DNA of 64,000 nucleotides from Flavobacterium sp. SH_e (lineage in GTDB: Bacteria; Bacteroidota; Bacteroidia; Flavobacteriales; Flavobacteriaceae), in assembly GCF_025717045.1 (NCBI RefSeq), contig NZ_JAOVZN010000012.1, positions 78,407 through 142,406 on the forward strand. Direction: 5' to 3'. A model generated the notes under the pieces. The model was not told where the DNA came from and did no database searches. It saw only the letters and a list, made by a program, of their open reading frames with translations. Position numbers and translations under genes: made by a program. The stretch's first letter is position 1; the number at the start of each line of letters is the position of its first letter. This document shows, one piece after another, positions 60,766-64,000 of the stretch.

Positions 60766-62952
60766 ATGAGAATCTGGTCAAGAAGACTTCATGTATTCAT
60801 CTTAATCTTTTTATCCTTTGGTCTAAAAGCTCAGATCGAAAATAAAAAGAAGTCTTTTGTATCCCAAAAGCATGCCCTTATTAAAGAAGATAAAACTACA
60901 ATTGCTCTTTACAATTTATATAATAATGGAGAAGAAAAAGAGGCCTATAAAAAAGCACATCAGATTCTAAAATCTAAAGCAGACAATAGAGCTATAGCTC
61001 GTACCAATTTACTTCTTGCCTACTATTTTAGCAAGAGAGCCATTATTGATTCTTCAATATATTATACAAACCAAGCTTTGAAGCATAATACGGTTGTCAA
61101 TGATTCTCTAAAAAATCGTCTTTTTTCTTTAAGCTATAACTTGCTTGCCATCAATTATAATAAAAAAGGATTGTATAATGAAAGTAAAAAATGGCATCTT
61201 AAGGGCATAGAAGTTTCCCTAAAATATAATGAGAAAAATCTTTTTTATGTACACACGCACGGTCTAGCTCAGAATTACGTCGAATTGGGAGATTATCCTA
61301 ATGCTATTAAATTGTTTAAACAGTGCTTGGAATACAAAGAGGACAGTGAAATAATCTTAGGAAGTTATATCAATCTTGGTGATATTTATTCTAGACTAAA
61401 AGATTATGACAACGCTAATGTTTTCTATAAAAAAGGGAAAAATCTCTGTGAAAAAACCAATAATGAGCAAGGAAAAACAGTTATTTTAATTGGCTTAGGA
61501 GAAAATTATCGCTTCCAAAACAAAAACCAGGAAGCTTTAAATATGTTTCAGGAAGCGGTAGTTCTTGCTGACAAAAATGAACTGAATCAATTGTCGATTA
61601 TTTCGAGAAATAATATTGGTAATTGTTATGTTTCACAGAAAAAATACATTGATGCCAAATCGATACTTTCTGAAGCTCTTCAAAAATCAATGCAATTTGG
61701 ATTACTCCAAAATCAAGCTTCTATTTATGACGAATTAAAGAAAATTGCCCTTCAACAAGACGATTTCAAAAGCGCGTATTCATTCTTCGAAAAATCTGTA
61801 ACTGTCAAAGATTCTATCAATAAACTCGAAAGAATTAAAGAGATTAATGAATTAGAAATCAAATACAAAATAGCACAAAAACAAAAAGAAATTGAAGTTT
61901 TAAAATTTGAAAATGAAGCCAAAAAATTAACAATGGCTAATCAAGAAGAAGCAATTAAAAATATGATGCTACAAGAGGAAATCTTGACGAAAAATAATGA
62001 AAATACAATTTTAGCTTTCCAAAATTCTGTACACAAAAAAAGAAATGAAATTTCACTTTTAAAAAAAGATCAGCAATTAAAAGCGCTCGAAATCTATCAG
62101 CAAAAGAAAATTAGAATCTTTATTATTGTTGCTTTTCTAATATTGCTACTTCCAATAATTGGTCTTCTTTTTCAATATTACAAACGTTTTACTTTTCAGC
62201 GCTTATTGAATATTAAACAAATGGAAATAAGCAATCAGAAAATAAATGGAATTTTAAAAGAACAAGAATTAGAATTGATTAAAGCTTCAATAAGTGGTCA
62301 AGATAAAGAAAGACAGCGCATATCACAAGAACTTCATGATAGTATTGGTGGCAATTTAGCAGCTATAAAATTGCAAGTAAACCACTTAAAATCAAGTGAT
62401 CTATCTAGCATTCAAAGAATTATTCTACAGCTGGATGAGACATATCAACAGGTTCGAAATTTATCTCATACTTTACTACCTAAGAAATTTAGACAGAATA
62501 AATTTTTAGAAGTTTTAGAATCCTATTTACTAAATATTGGCGATGCTAGTAACATTAAAATTTCTTTCATTCCTTATCCAAAAAATTCTATAAACGAATT
62601 GAATGAAAATATACAGATTGAGACCTTTAAAATCATTCAGGAACTTTTAACGAATACGATTAAACATGCAAAAGCTTCTGAAATTGAAGTTCAATTAAAT
62701 TATATTGAAAATATACTAAATCTCTTATTTGAAGACAATGGAGTTGGTTTTGAACCTGAAAATCAATCAAAAGGAATTGGCGTCATTAATTTAGAAAATA
62801 GAATTAAAAAACTAAACGGCTCTTTTGTAATTGACTCAAAATTAAAACGTGGTACAATTGTAAATATTGAAATTCCGATCTCTCTAGCAAAATTTAAAAA
62901 AATAAAAGGCATTGACTTAAAAAAGCAACTTAACGAATTAAAAAGCAACTAA
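60766..62952 (+). CDS. TPR-containing sensor histidine kinase (HisKA_3/NarX type)
   Basis: 728 aa. Signal peptide (about 1-23), then a periplasmic region with about seven tetratricopeptide repeats (about 45-350), a coiled coil (355-445), one membrane helix (about 449-471), a HisKA_3 dimerisation domain with phosphoacceptor His524 in ISQELHDSIGG, and a HATPase domain with N-box ELLTNTIKHAKASE, DNGVGFEP and KGIGVINLENR. This is the common Bacteroidota layout for sensing envelope state by protein-protein contact. The cognate regulator follows 11 nt downstream. The signal is unknown; the divergent PepSY-like gene is a candidate target. Confidence 0.93.
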   Translation: MRIWSRRLHVFILIFLSFGLKAQIENKKKSFVSQKHALIKEDKTTIALYNLYNNGEEKEAYKKAHQILKSKADNRAIARTNLLLAYYFSKRAIIDSSIYYTNQALKHNTVVNDSLKNRLFSLSYNLLAINYNKKGLYNESKKWHLKGIEVSLKYNEKNLFYVHTHGLAQNYVELGDYPNAIKLFKQCLEYKEDSEIILGSYINLGDIYSRLKDYDNANVFYKKGKNLCEKTNNEQGKTVILIGLGENYRFQNKNQEALNMFQEAVVLADKNELNQLSIISRNNIGNCYVSQKKYIDAKSILSEALQKSMQFGLLQNQASIYDELKKIALQQDDFKSAYSFFEKSVTVKDSINKLERIKEINELEIKYKIAQKQKEIEVLKFENEAKKLTMANQEEAIKNMMLQEEILTKNNENTILAFQNSVHKKRNEISLLKKDQQLKALEIYQQKKIRIFIIVAFLILLLPIIGLLFQYYKRFTFQRLLNIKQMEISNQKINGILKEQELELIKASISGQDKERQRISQELHDSIGGNLAAIKLQVNHLKSSDLSSIQRIILQLDETYQQVRNLSHTLLPKKFRQNKFLEVLESYLLNIGDASNIKISFIPYPKNSINELNENIQIETFKIIQELLTNTIKHAKASEIEVQLNYIENILNLLFEDNGVGFEPENQSKGIGVINLENRIKKLNGSFVIDSKLKRGTIVNIEIPISLAKFKKIKGIDLKKQLNELKSN

Positions 62953-62963
62953 TATATTTGTAC

Positions 62964-63605
62964 ATGAATAAAATAAACCTGCTTATTGCCGATGATCACA
63001 TTATGTTCTTACAAGGAATTATTTCTTTATTAGAACAGGAATCGAATATCACTATAGTTGACAAAGCAATAAATGGAATTGAAGCATTAAAAATCATTAA
63101 AAGAGGTACTGTCAATTTTATAATTTTAGACATTAGTATGCCTGAAATGGATGGAATTGAATTAAGCAAAATTTTAAGAAAACAATATCCAAATATCAAA
63201 ATCCTAATTGTAAGCACACATAGCAATGTTATGATTGTTTCGAGGTTAATACGTATTGGCGTAAATGGTTATCTATTAAAGAATGCTGAGAAGGAAGAAC
63301 TTCTTAAGGCAATTAATTCCATTGCCAATGGTGAAAACTATTTCGCAGAAGACTTAGAAGAAAAGCATTTAATGAATAGCTTAAAAATTGAAAAACACGC
63401 TTCCAATCTAGCTGATTTAAGCTCAAGAGAAAAAGAAATTTTAATACTCATTGCACATGAATACAATACAGCAGAAATTGCCGAAAAAACTTTTATCAGT
63501 TTAAATACTGTAAATACACACCGCCGTAATTTATTATCTAAACTAAATGCTAAAAATACGGCAGGTCTCGTAAAATATGCAGTTGAAAATGGTTTAGTTG
63601 ATTAG
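62964..63605 (+). CDS. NarL/LuxR-type response regulator
   Basis: 213 aa from the ATG at 62964 (MNKINLLIADDH); a TTG two codons earlier is not needed. The receiver domain (1-120) has the acidic pair in ADDH, the phosphoacceptor Asp56 in IILDISMPEMDG and Lys in LLKNAEKEEL. The LuxR-type helix-turn-helix (about 148-210) carries LSSREKEILILIAHEYNTAE and NTVNTHRRNLLSKL. It pairs with the histidine kinase just upstream. A TATATTTG sequence directly before the ATG looks like a -7 element but has no -33 partner. Confidence 0.94.
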   Translation: MNKINLLIADDHIMFLQGIISLLEQESNITIVDKAINGIEALKIIKRGTVNFIILDISMPEMDGIELSKILRKQYPNIKILIVSTHSNVMIVSRLIRIGVNGYLLKNAEKEELLKAINSIANGENYFAEDLEEKHLMNSLKIEKHASNLADLSSREKEILILIAHEYNTAEIAEKTFISLNTVNTHRRNLLSKLNAKNTAGLVKYAVENGLVD

Positions 63606-63894
63606 TATTTATTACTAAGCCCGAATAATGTTGTAAAGCTCCCCAATGCTAATACTAATTACTCGAGCAAGTAATGTAATAATATCTGATTTCCAAATTA
63701 AAAAATATTATTTTACTTTTCAATCAAATTAAAGCTACACAAGAATACTGCAAACAGAATCAATTATAATTCTCCAAATTTATAATTTGACACATTGTAA
63801 CTTTAATACAAACCTACTACTTCACTTTCTCTTTCACATCACTATAAATAGTGATTTTATATTTCAAATTAGGCATTATCAAATCTTAGTCTAA
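63606..63894. other. Spacer after the response regulator
   Basis: No convincing gene. Two very short - strand frames follow the partial gene at the right edge: ATG at 63898 overlapping its stop (9 codons) and ATG at 63873 (MPNLKYKITIYSDVKEKVK). They may be decayed coding sequence. A weak hairpin TTAGTA/TACTAA lies right at the regulator stop. Confidence 0.3.
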
Positions 63895-64000
63895 TCATTT
63901 CAGCAGATTTTCTTCATTAAATATATTTTTTGAGGTTCCAGCATGATTGGGATAATCTTGTTTAAAACCCATTAAAAACAAAAAATCCCCATCAGATGAA
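63895..64000 (-). CDS. 3' end of an unidentified - strand gene (partial)
   Basis: On the - strand an open frame enters from the right edge and ends in TGA at 63895-63897, coding for 34 residues including FLFLMGFKQDYPNHAGTSK and NIFNEENLLK. Composition looks protein-like, but the piece is too short to identify. It may belong to a gene that continues beyond 64000. Confidence 0.4.
   Translation of the reverse strand, partial: SSDGDFLFLMGFKQDYPNHAGTSKNIFNEENLLK

Noticed and set aside
62953..62960. TATATTTG before the response regulator as an internal promoter
   Set aside because: No -33 partner at the right distance and the gene lies 11 nt after the kinase, so cotranscription is simpler.
1..64000. 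tRNA or rRNA genes
   Set aside because: I found no cloverleaf with a TTCGAATC-type T-loop and no rRNA-like conserved stretch on either strand by reading; a covariance-model search would be decisive.

Overview
The window reads as a chromosomal segment of a Bacteroidota bacterium, most likely a flavobacterium close to Flavobacterium. Reasons: AT-rich DNA, A-rich leaders with no Shine-Dalgarno sequence, TAnnTTTG-type promoter elements, a SusC/SusD pair with an ECF sigma/FecR switch, DUF4369-thioredoxin lipoproteins, DUF5977 domains, and many intergenic palindromic repeats of the kind common in these genomes. I see no tRNA, rRNA, CRISPR array, transposase, integrase or reverse transcriptase.

Region 1 (about 0.4-23.7 kb, + strand) is the unusual part. 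Two giant proteins (2469 and 1949 aa, the second opening with a von Willebrand A domain) form an operon. They are followed by phage-tail-fibre-like genes: a fibre with a gp53-like C-terminus, a tail-fibre assembly chaperone, two DUF5977 proteins, a fibre with a beta-helix tip, and two tandem cassettes of [short adaptor + BspA-like repeat protein]. Three of these genes start with the same adaptor sequence, near-identical in DNA between the two cassettes, joined to unrelated C-terminal modules. None of the region-1 proteins has a signal peptide. My inference is a modular receptor-binding or display array of a phage-tail-derived particle (tailocin or extracellular contractile injection system type). 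No sheath, tube, baseplate or ATPase gene lies in the window, so this depends on what is upstream.

Region 2 (24-38.8 kb) is a trans-envelope-regulated import locus. An ECF sigma factor is divergent from fecR, susC (with STN signalling domain), susD, two thioredoxin-family DUF4369 proteins, an M16 metallopeptidase and a DsbD-type electron transporter. There is no glycoside hydrolase. The set suggests import, disulfide reduction and degradation of peptides rather than glycans. Family-F palindromic repeats fill three gaps of this locus.

Region 3 (38.8-41.3 kb) holds a metallo-beta-lactamase-fold hydrolase divergent from a LysR regulator, then an Fsa/TalC-type aldolase/transaldolase.

Region 4 (41.8-57.1 kb, - strand) is a glucuronoxylan utilisation locus: GH67 and GH115 alpha-glucuronidases, GH10 xylanase, GH43 beta-xylosidase, a GPH-type transporter, UxuA and a partner SDR for the uronic acid arm, and GntR-XylB-XylA for the xylose arm. 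Four copies of a CpG-centred palindrome (ACAACCGATTGT type) lie at its three likely transcription starts. They are good candidates for operators of the LacI-family regulator at 58.9-60.0 kb.

Region 5 (57.4-64.0 kb) holds a YbhB-like protein, AraC and LacI regulators, a PepSY-like periplasmic protein, a TPR histidine kinase/NarL response regulator pair, and the 3' end of a - strand gene cut by the window edge.
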